DNA of 64,000 nt, from contig NZ_JABBNB010000028.1 of assembly GCF_012933505.1 (NCBI RefSeq), positions 1 to 64,000 of the forward strand, in the 5' to 3' direction. This stretch comes from Gordonia asplenii. GTDB lineage: Bacteria; Actinomycetota; Actinomycetes; Mycobacteriales; Mycobacteriaceae. Positions 54,121 through 63,652 of the stretch are shown here, one piece after another. Position numbers and translations under genes: made by a program. The notes under the pieces were generated by a model. The model was not told the origin of the DNA, ran no database searches, and worked only from the letters and a program-made list of their open reading frames with translations. How positions within the stretch are numbered: position 1 is the stretch's first letter; each line of letters starts with the position of its first letter.

Positions 54121-54177
54121 GGATTGTCGCGGCTAACGGTATTGATATCTTGCGCGCACCCTGCTTCGCCGCATCCT

Positions 54178-54276
54178 ACTGGTTGAGCGAGGCGAAGCCG
54201 AGTCGAAGCCACTGTGACGCTGCGGGTTGCGTCATTGCCGGCCGGTGGGGTTTCGACTCGCTCCGCTCGCTCAACC
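54178..54276. repeat. Small inverted-end repeat module next to copy D
   Basis: Same module as at 44381-44481: ACTGGTTGAGCGAGGCGAAG ... GTCGAAGCCAC, a short middle (TGTGACGCTGCGGGTTGCGT...), then GTGGGGTTTCGAC ... GCTCAACC. The preceding bases (ATATCTTGCGCGCACCCTGC) also match those before the other copy. Confidence 0.7.
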
Positions 54277-54303
54277 TGGATTCACCGATGGAGAACTCAT
54301 CTC

Positions 54304-54560
54304 GCTGGTTGAGCCGGACGAGCGCCGTGCTGAGCGAGGCGCTAGCCGAGTCCGTGTCGAAACCTCTCAGCCACAACGACTTTCGACGGTCCGCGCCAAT
54401 ATCGCGATGTCACCCGGCAAGTGTCGCGTGTGCACCCTTCGGATGCACACGCCTCGATGTTCGATTCCATCGCAGTTCGACAAGTGCGCTGCAATCAAAT
54501 GCATTGTGGTACAGGGGTTTCGACGCGCTCGTCGCTAGCGCTCCTCGCGGCTCAACCAGC
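54304..54560. repeat. Intergenic inverted-arm repeat element, copy D
   Basis: A 257-bp copy, core in the orientation of copy A. GTCGAAACCTC and its complement-like GGGGTTTCGAC flank the core; CGTGTGCACCC-TTC-GGATGCACACG is a hairpin inside it. Unlike copies A-C the next gene downstream reads the same way as the gene upstream, though it is 840 bases off. Confidence 0.8.
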
Positions 54561-54751
54561 GGAGAGGGCCCACCATCGGCGGATCAAGGCTCAACCGGCA
54601 GAGGAACGCAACGTCGTATCGGGGCACCGTTGGCGGTCTTGCCAGGGCAAGGTTGATGGACTCGTGTCTCTTGCGCACCAGTGGTATCAACGAATCGTTC
54701 TACCCCCGGACCAGGGTGTCGACTCGCGTCTGGGGCCGCGCCACGGCCGAG

Positions 54752-54897
54752 TTCGCGCTGCGGTAGTGCGTTCACGCTGCGGTAGTCGAACTGCCGCTGT
54801 GGTAACTCGTTTCCGCGGACGTAACCACCGCAGCGGGAGGAGATTACGGTGGCGCGAATTCGGTTACCGCAGTGTGAATTTGCTACCGCAGTGGGAA
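54752..54897. repeat. Array of seven CTGCGGTA boxes in mirrored orientation
   Basis: Sixteen-base units, best form TTCACGCTGCGGTAGT. Forward units start at 54752, 54771 and 54791; reverse units occupy 54824-54839, 54843-54858, 54863-54878 and 54882-54897. Steps within each set are 19 or 20 bases, close to two helical turns, so all boxes of a set face the same side of DNA. The two sets mirror about CCGCGG (54813-54818). Units 3 and 5 are the most divergent. No gene is supported across it. This looks like an arrayed protein-binding site; the binder is unknown. Confidence 0.8.
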
Positions 54898-55397
54898 CGA
54901 CTCGCCCACGAACAATCCTGCTGCGGTGCCCCAGCAGCGTCGCGGCGGCAGTGTCCGACGCAAGCCGGGCCGCCGAGGTCCCCAATCACCCCCCCGGTTC
55001 CAGGGACTTTGCAACTGACACCGCGCGGTCGGCGCGACGCCGACTCCCGCGCCGAACACTCACATGACAACCCCGACTTGCAGCAGTCACACAACCCCCA
55101 TCCGACCCAGCAGCGGCATCTTAGCTACGCGCACAATCCGTTCGGAGCATTGTGAAGCAGCTCGATTCTGCCCTTGGTGATCTGCTATTTCTGCAGACTT
55201 CTGACGCCGGTTATGGGTGTGGTGCGCTGGCATCGTCGGGTTGCGTTGGTTTCGACACGGGGCTTCGCTAGCGCTCCGACCCGGCTCAACCAGCGGAGTG
55301 CACGACCCGCACTCGCTCACCTCGCTCGACGACCCACCAGCCCCGCCCGACCAACCGACCCGGCAACCCGGCGCGGCGACCCACTACCCTGGTCACT
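54898..55397. other. Long intergenic stretch without a supported gene
   Basis: After the box array, 500 bases contain no reading frame with convincing codon use. Seen are a CTGCAGACTTCTG motif at 55190 (also at 21017), a half repeat element near 55246-55295 (GGTTTCGACACG ... GGCTCAACCAGC), and a C-rich run before the next start. The promoter for the downstream membrane genes must lie here. Confidence 0.6.
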
Positions 55398-56045
55398 ATG
55401 TCTTCACCGCTCTACCCGGCGTCGCCGCCGCCGGGGTTCGTTCCGGCGCCCGCACAACCGCCGAAACGGCCCAAGTTGGTCGAGTCGATGGCCATCGCCA
55501 CCGAGCTGTGGTTGGTGGTGATCGTCGCGCGGGTCGTGGCCGAAATCGGCCAGGTATCGGCGGTCAAGGCGATGTTCGCCGACCAGATCGCCAACGCACC
55601 GAAGGACACTCCAAAGGAAACTCTGGATGTGTGGCAGACGATGTCGAGCACGGGCTTCGTCGTCGCGATGCTCATCGTGGGTGCGGTGATCGTCGGTACC
55701 CTCACCCTGCTGCTGATGTGGTTCGCGCGCAAGGGCTACAACATCGCACGACTGCTGTTGGCCGGTGCCAGCATGTACGTCGTCGTGTCGATGATCTGGG
55801 AGCTGTTGATCCTCGGCGTGCAACCGCGGTGGGTAGCAGTGCCGCTGATCGTCGCGGGAGTCGCCGGCGGTGGGGCGCTCGTCGCGTTGATGCGCCGCGA
55901 CACCGAGACCTGGTGCGCGGATATGGCGTTGTTCCGTCGACAGTCCAAAGTGATCGCGGCGATGCCCGCCGCGCCGATGTGGCCGCCGATGCCCGCCACA
56001 CCGCCCGCCCGCAACGAACAGGAGTACGACCAACGTGACCGGTGA
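55398..56045 (+). CDS. Membrane protein, four helices (possibly Rv0513-like)
   Basis: A 215-residue protein with a Pro-rich N-terminus (YPASPPPGFVPAPAQPPKRP), four membrane segments (about 33-52, 88-110, 120-140 and 146-165) and a Pro/Met-rich C-terminal tail. First of three overlapping genes downstream of hemB; the position resembles Rv0513-Rv0514 of M. tuberculosis, which are also small membrane proteins of unknown function. ATG 55398. The stop is 11 bases inside the next gene. Confidence 0.78.
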   Translation: MSSPLYPASPPPGFVPAPAQPPKRPKLVESMAIATELWLVVIVARVVAEIGQVSAVKAMFADQIANAPKDTPKETLDVWQTMSSTGFVVAMLIVGAVIVGTLTLLLMWFARKGYNIARLLLAGASMYVVVSMIWELLILGVQPRWVAVPLIVAGVAGGGALVALMRRDTETWCADMALFRRQSKVIAAMPAAPMWPPMPATPPARNEQEYDQRDR

Positions 56046-56442
56046 ACAAGAGTCGACGCGCCCGACGCAGGTGCTCTGGGCACTACGACTATGGGTCACG
56101 TCGGGGACGGTCCTCGCCGCGCTCGGCCTGGTGACGCTGGTGGCCGGGGCGATCAAGGTGTTCGGTGAGACGATCGCCATCGGCGTGATCCTCACCCTCA
56201 TCGGGGCGGGATACTGCGTGGCCGCGCGCAAACTCGCGATCGCGCACGACCTACGCGTTCGGTCGTCGCTGGCGGTCACCTCGCTGGTGGTCGTCGTCCT
56301 GCTGCTGATGGCATCGCTGCTGATCCACGGTGCCGCGTTGTTCCCCATCGCGCTGGTCGTCGCACTGATCGGCCTATTCGGCTCACTGCTGGCCTATCGA
56401 CCCGAATCCGAGGCATGGTTCGCGCAGGAGGACGGCAAATGA
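56035..56442 (+). CDS. Small membrane protein, four helices
   Basis: A 135-residue protein that is almost wholly hydrophobic (four segments at about 22-42, 46-66, 78-98 and 100-120). GTG start inside the end of the upstream gene, stop overlapping the next ATG, so tightly coupled. No motif that I recognise; the three genes likely encode parts of one membrane assembly. Confidence 0.75.
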   Translation: MTGEQESTRPTQVLWALRLWVTSGTVLAALGLVTLVAGAIKVFGETIAIGVILTLIGAGYCVAARKLAIAHDLRVRSSLAVTSLVVVVLLLMASLLIHGAALFPIALVVALIGLFGSLLAYRPESEAWFAQEDGK

Positions 56443-57059
56443 CCGCGGGGGAGGAGCGCGACGACGCCGACGTCGACTCGACGACGAGCCAGCCCGACGT
56501 CGACTCGACGACGAGCCGGCCCGACGTCGAGCAGTCGTCGGACGAGAACGACGCCGACGTCGAGGCCGCAGCAGTGCCCGACGAACCCGTCGACCCGGGC
56601 GAGACCCTCTTCCACGAATCCGGGGGAAGCTGGCTGGCCGTGCTGGTCGGCCCGGTGCTCGTGATCGTGGTGCTGATCTTGGAGATCACCGGTCCCGGGC
56701 AGGTGCACTGGCCGATCCTGGCGATCTTCTTCGTGATCCTCGGCGGATTCGGCTGGATCCAGCGGTTCGCCGCGCAGCAGCACACCAGTGTGACGCTCAC
56801 CGAGCGGACGCTGCGACAGGGCACCCAGACCATCGACCTCGCCGACATCGCGAAGATCTACCCGGCCAACAACTCCGCCGAGCCCAAGGATTGGGAATCG
56901 GCGCCGGCGCTGGGTGAGCTGTCCGGCGTCCCCCGACGCCGCAAGGGCATCGGCGTGAAGCTGGCGGACGGGCGGCTCAAACAGGCGTGGGCGCGCAACG
57001 ACGAGGTGTTCCGCTCAGAACTGACCCAGGCGTGGCAGGCGGTGAAGATGGGGCTGTGA
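56439..57059 (+). CDS. Membrane protein with acidic repeat tail and PH-like domain
   Basis: A 206-residue protein: an acidic N-terminal tail containing two and a half copies of DVDSTTSxP encoded by a 27-bp tandem repeat (56470-56530), two membrane helices (about 65-85 and 90-108), and a soluble C-terminal domain (SVTLTERTLRQGTQTIDLADIAKIYP ... GVKLADGRLKQAW) that resembles bacterial PH-like domains. Third gene of the set; ATG behind GGAGG. Function unknown. Confidence 0.75.
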   Translation: MTAGEERDDADVDSTTSQPDVDSTTSRPDVEQSSDENDADVEAAAVPDEPVDPGETLFHESGGSWLAVLVGPVLVIVVLILEITGPGQVHWPILAIFFVILGGFGWIQRFAAQQHTSVTLTERTLRQGTQTIDLADIAKIYPANNSAEPKDWESAPALGELSGVPRRRKGIGVKLADGRLKQAWARNDEVFRSELTQAWQAVKMGL

Positions 57060-57108
57060 CGCGCCCCATCTCCCCATCCGTGCTGCAGCCTCTATCCGCT
57101 CTCCAGCC

Positions 57109-59115
57109 CTATCCGTGCTCCAGCATCGGGGCCGTCAACAGCGCTTCGGGAATGCCGAACGCGTCCACCAGCGTCTGTGCGTGTGGCCGCAGATCGGCGC
57201 ACAGCTCGTTGACGCCGCGTCGAATCGCCTTGGCCCGCTCCGTGGACACATGCCGGTGCATCAAGAACCACGACAGATCCTCTTCCAGCGCCGAGTAGAC
57301 GAACAGATCGCAGACCTTGTCGAGCAGCTCGGCGGCCGAGCGGGAATCGCATTCGGCGATGGCGCCGATGAACGACTCCAGCACGATCCGCTCGACATGC
57401 GCCTGCCCGACTTTGAGCAGGTGATCCTGGGCGTTGTTGAACACGTCGAACGGGTCGGACTCATCGTCGTTCGCCCGGCGCAGCCGTTGGGCGCAGGTCC
57501 GCACGAGGTGGTCCTCGCGGTTGCGGAACAGCCGCAGCTGCGTGCCGCGATGACTCAGCGCGGAGTCTTCGGGGTCCTCGTCGGAGTCGTCGAGGATGGT
57601 CTGAATCACTTGTCGCGCAGCGGTTTTCTCCGCGACGACGTCGCGCGCCATGCCCGCGACGAAGCGTACCCAGCCGGTCGCCGACAGACCGCGCACGTCG
57701 TCGCCGTACGACGTCAACAGTTCCTTGCCGACGAGTTGGGTGAGGACGGTGTTGTCGCCCTCGAAGGTGGTGAAGACGTCGATGTCGCCGCGCATCAACG
57801 ACAGCTGGTTCTCGTCGAGATAGCCTGCGCCGCCGCATGCTTCGCGGCTGACGTTGATGGCGTGACTGGCGTGCCAGGTGGAGTACGCCTTGAGTCCGGC
57901 GGCCCAACTCTCCAGGCGCCGTTGACGTTTGGCGTCTTTGCGGTTCGGCTCGCCGCTGCCCAGGTTGAGCGACCCGACGTCGTGCAGTTCTGCCGTGAGG
58001 TCGTTCTGGGCGAAGGCGATCGCATACGACTTCGCGATCAGCGGCAGCAGCTTGCGCTGATGTGCTCGGTAGTCCATGATCGTCACCTCCTCCTGCTCAC
58101 CGGGGGCGTCGAACTGCTTGCGCAGCAACGCATACCGCGTCGCCAGGGTCAGTGCCTTGCGGGCGGTCGCGCCGCCCGTCGCGCCCACGCTCACCCGCCC
58201 GCGGATCAGCGTGCCCAGCATCGTGAAGAAGCGTCGATTGGTGTTCTCGATCGGCGACGAATACGTTCCGTCGGCTGCGACGTCGCCGTACTTGTTGAGC
58301 AGATTCTCCGCGGGGATGCGGACCGAATCGAACATGATGCGACCGTTGTCGACGGCGCGCAGTCCGCCTTTGTAGCCGCAATCGCCGGTGGTGATACCCG
58401 GTAGGTCGGCGCCGGCGTCGTCGCGGATCGGCACGATGAAGCAGTGCACGCCGCGCCCGGTCGGCTCCTCACCCGGGCCGCCGGTGATCAGCTGCGCGAA
58501 AACCGCTGCGACGCGGGCATGTTCGGCCGCACCGCCGATATAGTCTTTGCGCGCCGACGGCGTGGGCGAGTGGATGACGAACTCGCCGGTCGCCGCGTCA
58601 TAGGTCGCGGTGGTCTCCAGTGCCTGCACGTTGGAGCCGTGACCGGTCTCGGTCATGGCGAAACAGCCCAGCAGGTCCAGGTTGATCAGGTCGGCGACGT
58701 AGCGGTCGTGATGGCGTTTGGTGCCCAGATTCTCGACGGCCCCGCCGAACAGACCCCACTGCACCCCCGACTTCACCATCAACGACAGATCCGCGTACCC
58801 GATCATCTCGATCGCCGAGATCGACGCCCCGACGTCGCCGGTACCGCCGTGCTCGGTGCGAAACCCCGCCGCCGCGAAGTTCAACGACGACAGTTCACGC
58901 ATCTCCCGAAGGATGTTCGCCCTCGCCTCTTCGAGCGTCCGCGACGGGTCGGGCAGCAGATCGGCCCGGTCGAGCCCGGCGCGCAGCTCATCGCGGGTGG
59001 CTCGCCAGCGGCCGTCGAGCGCGGCCCGCAGACCCTCGCCGACGACGCCGGACTCGGCGGCCGGACTGGTGGTGGAAGTGATGGTCGACGATCCTGCGGA
59101 GTCTGCGGAAGCCAT
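57109..59115 (-). CDS. Acyl-CoA oxidase/dehydrogenase family flavoprotein
   Basis: A 668-residue FAD enzyme. The length and two-part C-terminus fit acyl-CoA oxidases or the long FadE group rather than the usual 380-residue dehydrogenases. FAD-binding LGCFAMTETGHGSNVQALET and the catalytic Glu in FTTFEGDNTVLTQLVGKELL are conserved. It would introduce a 2,3-double bond into acyl-CoA, with oxygen or ETF as acceptor unclear. ATG 59115; the longer in-frame reading to 59466 overlaps the divergent gene and is rejected. Confidence 0.88.
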   Translation of the reverse strand: MASADSAGSSTITSTTSPAAESGVVGEGLRAALDGRWRATRDELRAGLDRADLLPDPSRTLEEARANILREMRELSSLNFAAAGFRTEHGGTGDVGASISAIEMIGYADLSLMVKSGVQWGLFGGAVENLGTKRHHDRYVADLINLDLLGCFAMTETGHGSNVQALETTATYDAATGEFVIHSPTPSARKDYIGGAAEHARVAAVFAQLITGGPGEEPTGRGVHCFIVPIRDDAGADLPGITTGDCGYKGGLRAVDNGRIMFDSVRIPAENLLNKYGDVAADGTYSSPIENTNRRFFTMLGTLIRGRVSVGATGGATARKALTLATRYALLRKQFDAPGEQEEVTIMDYRAHQRKLLPLIAKSYAIAFAQNDLTAELHDVGSLNLGSGEPNRKDAKRQRRLESWAAGLKAYSTWHASHAINVSREACGGAGYLDENQLSLMRGDIDVFTTFEGDNTVLTQLVGKELLTSYGDDVRGLSATGWVRFVAGMARDVVAEKTAARQVIQTILDDSDEDPEDSALSHRGTQLRLFRNREDHLVRTCAQRLRRANDDESDPFDVFNNAQDHLLKVGQAHVERIVLESFIGAIAECDSRSAAELLDKVCDLFVYSALEEDLSWFLMHRHVSTERAKAIRRGVNELCADLRPHAQTLVDAFGIPEALLTAPMLEHG

Positions 59116-59326
59116 GGCTGTAACCGTACGCAACGTCGGCGTCGAGAGGGTGCACCCCGCGAAATGGGGAAGTCGAAAATCACCTGGAACCGAATCGACC
59201 CCCGCTGCGTCCAATAGTGGTCGGAACTGACTCCGACGCCTAGAGATGACCCTGACGGTCGGGACGGGCACGTGCCAATAGAGGGGTTGGCATGAGCCCG
59301 CTCCGATCGTCGGTACCGTGCAAGGC

Positions 59327-60241
59327 ATGCGCAGACTTCTGATCGCGGCGGTGGCGGTCGCCGCCCTGACGATCGGTGGGTGCGCGCCCGGCACCGGGCC
59401 GGGCCCGTCGTCGAGCAGGCAGACAGCGCCGACAACCTCGGCGCAGACAACGCCGGCCGAGCCCACGTCCGCCGCCTACGTCCACCTCGGCGACAGTTAC
59501 GCCGCGGGATCGGGGGTCACCCCGCTCGTCGAAGACTCCGACCTGCTGTGCCTGCGGTCACAACGAAACTTCGGGGAAATCATTGCGGCACAACGTCACT
59601 CGCAGTACCCGACGTTCCGCGACGTCGCCTGCGCGGGTGCGACGACGGCCGATCTGTCCGCGTCGCAGCATCCCGGCGTCGCGCCGCAACTCGACGCCCT
59701 CGGCCCCGACACGCGACTCGTCACGCTGATGCTCGGCGGCAACGACGGCGGCACCTTCGGCTCCGCGGTCGCCGACTGTTCGGGCGTCGTCGCCGACGAC
59801 CCCGCCGGATCGCCCTGCCGCAGCCGATACGGCTCGCGGTTCGCCGACTACGTCACGACGACGACCCGTCCCGCCCTGGTGCGAGCGCTCGCGGCCATCC
59901 GGGGCAGGGCGCCGTCGGCGCGGGTGGTGATCGTCGGCTACCCGTGGCTGCTCCCGCCGACGTCGGGCTGCTACCCGACGATGCGGATCGCGACGGGCGA
60001 CGTCGGCTACCTGCGGACGCTGCAGGCCACGCTCGACGACGCCGCGCGTGCCGCGGCCGCGCAGACCGGCGCGACCTTCGTGAGCATGGCGACGGTATCG
60101 GAAGGCCACGATGCCTGCGCCGGCGCGCAGCGCCGCTGGGTGGAGCCGATGGTCGGAGCCACCACGACGGTGACGCTGCACCCCAATGCGGCGGGTCAGC
60201 GGGCGCTAGCAGCTGCGACGCTCGCGGCGCTGGGGTCCTGA
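59327..60241 (+). CDS. Secreted SGNH/GDSL hydrolase lipoprotein
   Basis: A 304-residue esterase/lipase-like protein. Signal peptide with lipobox IGGCA near residue 20, a Thr/Ser/Pro linker, then block [12 protein letters not shown] with the nucleophile Ser, block III LGGNDGG, and block V LHPNAAGQ with the catalytic His. Several Cys suggest disulphides outside the cell. Similar in type and place to M. tuberculosis Rv0518. ATG 59327 chosen; a GTG nine bases earlier is possible. Confidence 0.88.
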   Translation: MRRLLIAAVAVAALTIGGCAPGTGPGPSSSRQTAPTTSAQTTPAEPTSAAYVHLGDSYAAGSGVTPLVEDSDLLCLRSQRNFGEIIAAQRHSQYPTFRDVACAGATTADLSASQHPGVAPQLDALGPDTRLVTLMLGGNDGGTFGSAVADCSGVVADDPAGSPCRSRYGSRFADYVTTTTRPALVRALAAIRGRAPSARVVIVGYPWLLPPTSGCYPTMRIATGDVGYLRTLQATLDDAARAAAAQTGATFVSMATVSEGHDACAGAQRRWVEPMVGATTTVTLHPNAAGQRALAAATLAALGS

Positions 60242-60288
60242 CCAGGTCGAATTGGGTGTTCCGGCGTCGATTTGGAACACTGGAGGCC

Positions 60289-61620
60289 GTGACTCAACCC
60301 CCCGCTGCCACCGAGCGTTCCGCCGAACTCTTCTCTCGCGCCGCAGCGGCGATTCCCGGTGGGGTGAATTCTCCGGTTCGGGCGTTCTCCGCGGTCGGCG
60401 GGACTCCGCGGTTCATCAGCTCCGCCAGCGGCTGCCGACTCGTCGACGCCGACGGCAACTCCTATGTCGACCTCGTCAGTTCTTGGGGGCCGATGATCCT
60501 CGGCCACGCCCATCCCGCCGTCGTCGACGCCGTGCAGCGTGCTGCGACCACCGGGCTGTCCTTCGGGGCGCCGACCGAGGCCGAGGTGGAGCTCGCCGAA
60601 GAGATCATCGCCCGCGTCGACCCGGTCGAACGCGTCCGGCTGGTCAACTCCGGTACTGAAGCCACCATGTCGGCGGTGCGGCTGGCCCGCGGATTCACCG
60701 GCCGTTCCAAGATCATCAAGTTCTCCGGCTGCTATCACGGGCACGTCGACGCACTGCTCGCCGACGCCGGGTCGGGCGTCGCGACGCTGGGCCTGCCGAC
60801 GTCGCCGGGCGTGACCGGCGCGGCCGCGCACGACACGATCGTGTTGCCCTACAACGACATTCAAGCCGTCACCGCGGCCTTCGCCGAGCACGGCGACGAG
60901 ATCGCCGCGGTCATCACCGAGGCGGCGGCGGGCAACATGGGCGCCATCGCCCCGGTGAGGGGCTTCAACGCGGCACTGCGCGGACTCACCGCCCGCCACG
61001 GTGCATTGCTGATCATCGACGAGGTGATGACCGGCTTCCGAGTCAGCCCGGCCGGCTGGTTCGGCCTCGAAGGCGTCAGCGGCGACCTCTACACCTTCGG
61101 CAAGGTGATGAGCGGTGGCCTGCCCGCCGCGGCATTCGGTGGCCGGGCCGAGATCATGGCCTCCCTCGCGCCCACCGGCCCGGTCTATCAGGCCGGCACC
61201 CTGTCGGGAAACCCCGTCGCCGTCGCGGCCGGCCTCGCGACGCTGCGCCACGCCGACGCCGACACCTACCTGACCCTCGACCGGAATGCTGAACGCATCG
61301 GCACGATGATCGGTGACGCGCTCACCGCCGCGGGTGTCAGCCACCGCGTCCAGTACGCGGGCAACCTGTTCAGCGTCTTCTTCACCGACGACCCGGACAC
61401 CGCCATCGTCGACTACGCCGGCGTCAAGGCCACCCAGACCTGGCGGTTCGCGCCGTTCTTCCACGCACTGCTCGACGCCGGGGTGTACCCGCCGCCGAGT
61501 GCTTTCGAAGCATGGTTCGTCAACGCGGCACTCGACGACGCCGCGTTCGACGCCATCGCCGCAGCACTGCCACGCGCTGCGCAAGCCGCAGCGGCCGCAA
61601 CCGGAGGGGAACCGAAGTGA
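60289..61620 (+). CDS. hemL: Glutamate-1-semialdehyde 2,1-aminomutase
   Basis: Converts the HemA product to 5-aminolevulinate. A class III PLP aminotransferase of 443 residues: [48 protein letters not shown] and PLP Lys in [16 protein letters not shown] 60289 is only two bases from GGAGG, so the start is not fully settled, but the family N-terminus begins just after. In-frame sequence upstream belongs to the SGNH gene in another frame. The stop overlaps the next GTG. Confidence 0.96.
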   Translation: MTQPPAATERSAELFSRAAAAIPGGVNSPVRAFSAVGGTPRFISSASGCRLVDADGNSYVDLVSSWGPMILGHAHPAVVDAVQRAATTGLSFGAPTEAEVELAEEIIARVDPVERVRLVNSGTEATMSAVRLARGFTGRSKIIKFSGCYHGHVDALLADAGSGVATLGLPTSPGVTGAAAHDTIVLPYNDIQAVTAAFAEHGDEIAAVITEAAAGNMGAIAPVRGFNAALRGLTARHGALLIIDEVMTGFRVSPAGWFGLEGVSGDLYTFGKVMSGGLPAAAFGGRAEIMASLAPTGPVYQAGTLSGNPVAVAAGLATLRHADADTYLTLDRNAERIGTMIGDALTAAGVSHRVQYAGNLFSVFFTDDPDTAIVDYAGVKATQTWRFAPFFHALLDAGVYPPPSAFEAWFVNAALDDAAFDAIAAALPRAAQAAAAATGGEPK

Positions 61621-62246
61621 CGAAAACCATCGTGCACATGATGCGACACGGTGAGGTGTTCAATCCCGACGGCATCCTCTACGGGCGCCTGCCGGGATTC
61701 CGTCTGTCCGACAAGGGCCGCGCGCAGGCGAAGCTGGTCGCCGATTCGCTCGCCGACCATGACATCGCCGCCGTCTTCGCCTCGCCGCTGCAGCGCGCGC
61801 AGGAGACCGCCACCCCGATCGCGGCCGCGCACGGCCTCGACATCATCACCAACGACGATCTCATCGAAGCCGACAACGTCTTCGAGGGACTCAAGGTGTC
61901 CGTCGGCGACGGCGCGCTGTCCAAGCCCCGACACTGGCCCAAACTGCGCGACCCGTTCACGCCGTCGTGGGGCGAGCCCTATATCCAGCTCGCGCACCGC
62001 ATGCTCGCCGCGGCCAGCAAGGCCCGCGACACCGCACGCGGCCACGAAGTGGTGTGCGTCAGCCATCAGCTGCCGGTGTACACCCTGCGTCGCTTCCTCG
62101 AAGGACAGCGGCTCTGGCACGACCCACGGCGTCGGCAATGCTCGCTGGCCTCGCTGACCAGCCTGATCTACGACGACGACGCCCTGATCGACATCATCTA
62201 CTCGGAGCCGGCCGGCACGTCTGACCCGCTGGTCATGGGAGCGTGA
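61617..62246 (+). CDS. Histidine phosphatase family protein (Rv0525-like)
   Basis: A 209-residue phosphoglycerate-mutase-like phosphatase. RHG motif in [13 protein letters not shown] with the phospho-His at about residue 9, [16 protein letters not shown], and the second His in [15 protein letters not shown]. Substrate unknown. GTG overlaps the hemL stop. The order hemL - phosphatase - resA - ccdA - resB is that of Rv0524-Rv0528, so it belongs with haem and cytochrome c maturation by context. Confidence 0.88.
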   Translation: MTKTIVHMMRHGEVFNPDGILYGRLPGFRLSDKGRAQAKLVADSLADHDIAAVFASPLQRAQETATPIAAAHGLDIITNDDLIEADNVFEGLKVSVGDGALSKPRHWPKLRDPFTPSWGEPYIQLAHRMLAAASKARDTARGHEVVCVSHQLPVYTLRRFLEGQRLWHDPRRRQCSLASLTSLIYDDDALIDIIYSEPAGTSDPLVMGA

Positions 62247-62255
62247 GCGGTTCTC

Positions 62256-62867
62256 GTGGTCTGGCCTAAACCTCTGGTGACACGTGCGGTGGTGCTCGCG
62301 TTGCTCGCCGCCGCGGTGCTGCTGCTAGCCACCACCGGCTGCTCGACCGGCAAAGACGCCGTGGCGCAGGGCGATACCTTCCAGTTCGTGTCGCCGGGTG
62401 GCAAGACCGTGATCGACTACGCCGCCGCCGACCGCAAGACCATCGCCCCACTGTCCGGCCGCGACCTGGTCACCGACAAGAAGATCTCGCTGACCGACTT
62501 CGCGGGCAAAGTGGTCGTGATCAACGTGTGGGGTTCCTGGTGCGGGCCATGCCGCGGCGAGGCCGACGGACTGCAGCGGGTGTACTCGCAGACGAAAGAC
62601 TCCGGCGTCGCGTTCCTGGGCATCAACTTCCGCGACGACCGCTCGTCGGCGCAGGATTTCGTCACCGACCGGCACATCACCTATCCGTCGATCTTCGACT
62701 ACGGCGGCGCGACGCTGGCGTCGTTGACCACTCCGACGTCGGTGGTCCCGACCACGATCGTGCTCGACCGCAAGCATCGTCCGGCCGTCGTCTATCTCAC
62801 CTCGATATCCGGTGAGGAACTGCGGGCGACGGTGAATCGACTTGTCGCCGAACCGGTTTCGCAATGA
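62256..62867 (+). CDS. Thiol-disulphide oxidoreductase ResA/TlpA family lipoprotein
   Basis: A 203-residue exported thioredoxin-fold protein. Signal helix and lipobox TTGC (Cys 29) followed by a redox domain with WCGPC (Cys 96 and Cys 99) and cis-Pro in TSVVPTTIV. It reduces apocytochrome c for haem ligation, receiving electrons from CcdA. Start GTG 62256; GTG 62280 would still leave a full signal peptide. Its stop overlaps the ccdA ATG. Confidence 0.92.
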   Translation: MVWPKPLVTRAVVLALLAAAVLLLATTGCSTGKDAVAQGDTFQFVSPGGKTVIDYAAADRKTIAPLSGRDLVTDKKISLTDFAGKVVVINVWGSWCGPCRGEADGLQRVYSQTKDSGVAFLGINFRDDRSSAQDFVTDRHITYPSIFDYGGATLASLTTPTSVVPTTIVLDRKHRPAVVYLTSISGEELRATVNRLVAEPVSQ

Positions 62868-63652
62868 GCGGCCTCGGGCAGACATTCGCCGACACGGTGA
62901 CCTCCGGGCCACTGCTGCTGGCGCTCGCCGCGTGCGCGCTGGCCGGCTTCGTGTCGTTCGCGTCGCCCTGCGTCGTGCCGCTGGTGCCCGGCTATCTGTC
63001 GTACCTGGCCGGTGTCGTCGGGGCCGAGGCGCCCGCGGTGACACCCGACGAACCGAAGAGCAAGGGACGCACGCGGGTTGCCGGCGCCGCGCTGCTGTTC
63101 GTGCTGGGGTTCACCGTCGTATTCGTGCTGGCGACCGCCACCGTGCTCGGTATCACCAGTACGTTCATCGTGAATCGTGAACTGCTGCAACGTATCGGTG
63201 GCGTCGTCACCATCCTGATGGGTCTGGTGTTCGTCGGGTTGGTGCCGGTCATGCAGCGTGAGCACCGCTTCGCGCCGCGGCGGATCTCCAACATCGTCGG
63301 GGCGCCGCTGCTCGGCGCCGTATTCGCGCTGGGCTGGACGCCGTGCCTCGGGCCGACCCTGGCCGCCGTCATCGCGACGGCCAGCGGGACCCAGGGGGCA
63401 ACCGCCGCCAAGGGCATCCTGCTGATCACCGCCTACTGCCTGGGGTTGGGCATTCCCTTTGTGGTGCTTGCCTTCTCATCGGCGTGGGCGCTGCGCTCGC
63501 TGGGCTGGATCCGGCGCCACGCGCGCTCAATTCAGGTCTTCGGCGGGGTCATGTTGGTCGCCGTCGGCATCGCGCTGGTGACCGGCGCGTGGGATCAATT
63601 CATCATGTGGGTGCGCGAGGCGTTCATCACCGACACGGAGTTACCGGTTTGA
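62864..63652 (+). CDS. ccdA: Cytochrome c biogenesis protein CcdA
   Basis: Membrane electron carrier passing reductant from cytoplasmic thioredoxin to ResA. 262 residues, six to seven helices, with the two conserved redox Cys in [17 protein letters not shown] and [14 protein letters not shown] hydrophilic loop ([12 protein letters not shown]) lies after the first helix. ATG inside the resA stop (ATGA); stop overlaps the resB TTG. Confidence 0.95.
   Translation: MSGLGQTFADTVTSGPLLLALAACALAGFVSFASPCVVPLVPGYLSYLAGVVGAEAPAVTPDEPKSKGRTRVAGAALLFVLGFTVVFVLATATVLGITSTFIVNRELLQRIGGVVTILMGLVFVGLVPVMQREHRFAPRRISNIVGAPLLGAVFALGWTPCLGPTLAAVIATASGTQGATAAKGILLITAYCLGLGIPFVVLAFSSAWALRSLGWIRRHARSIQVFGGVMLVAVGIALVTGAWDQFIMWVREAFITDTELPV

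Noticed and set aside
54584-54985. Minus-strand open frame of 133 codons across the box array
   Set aside because: Its protein repeats only reflect the boxes; no ribosome-binding site and poor codon use.
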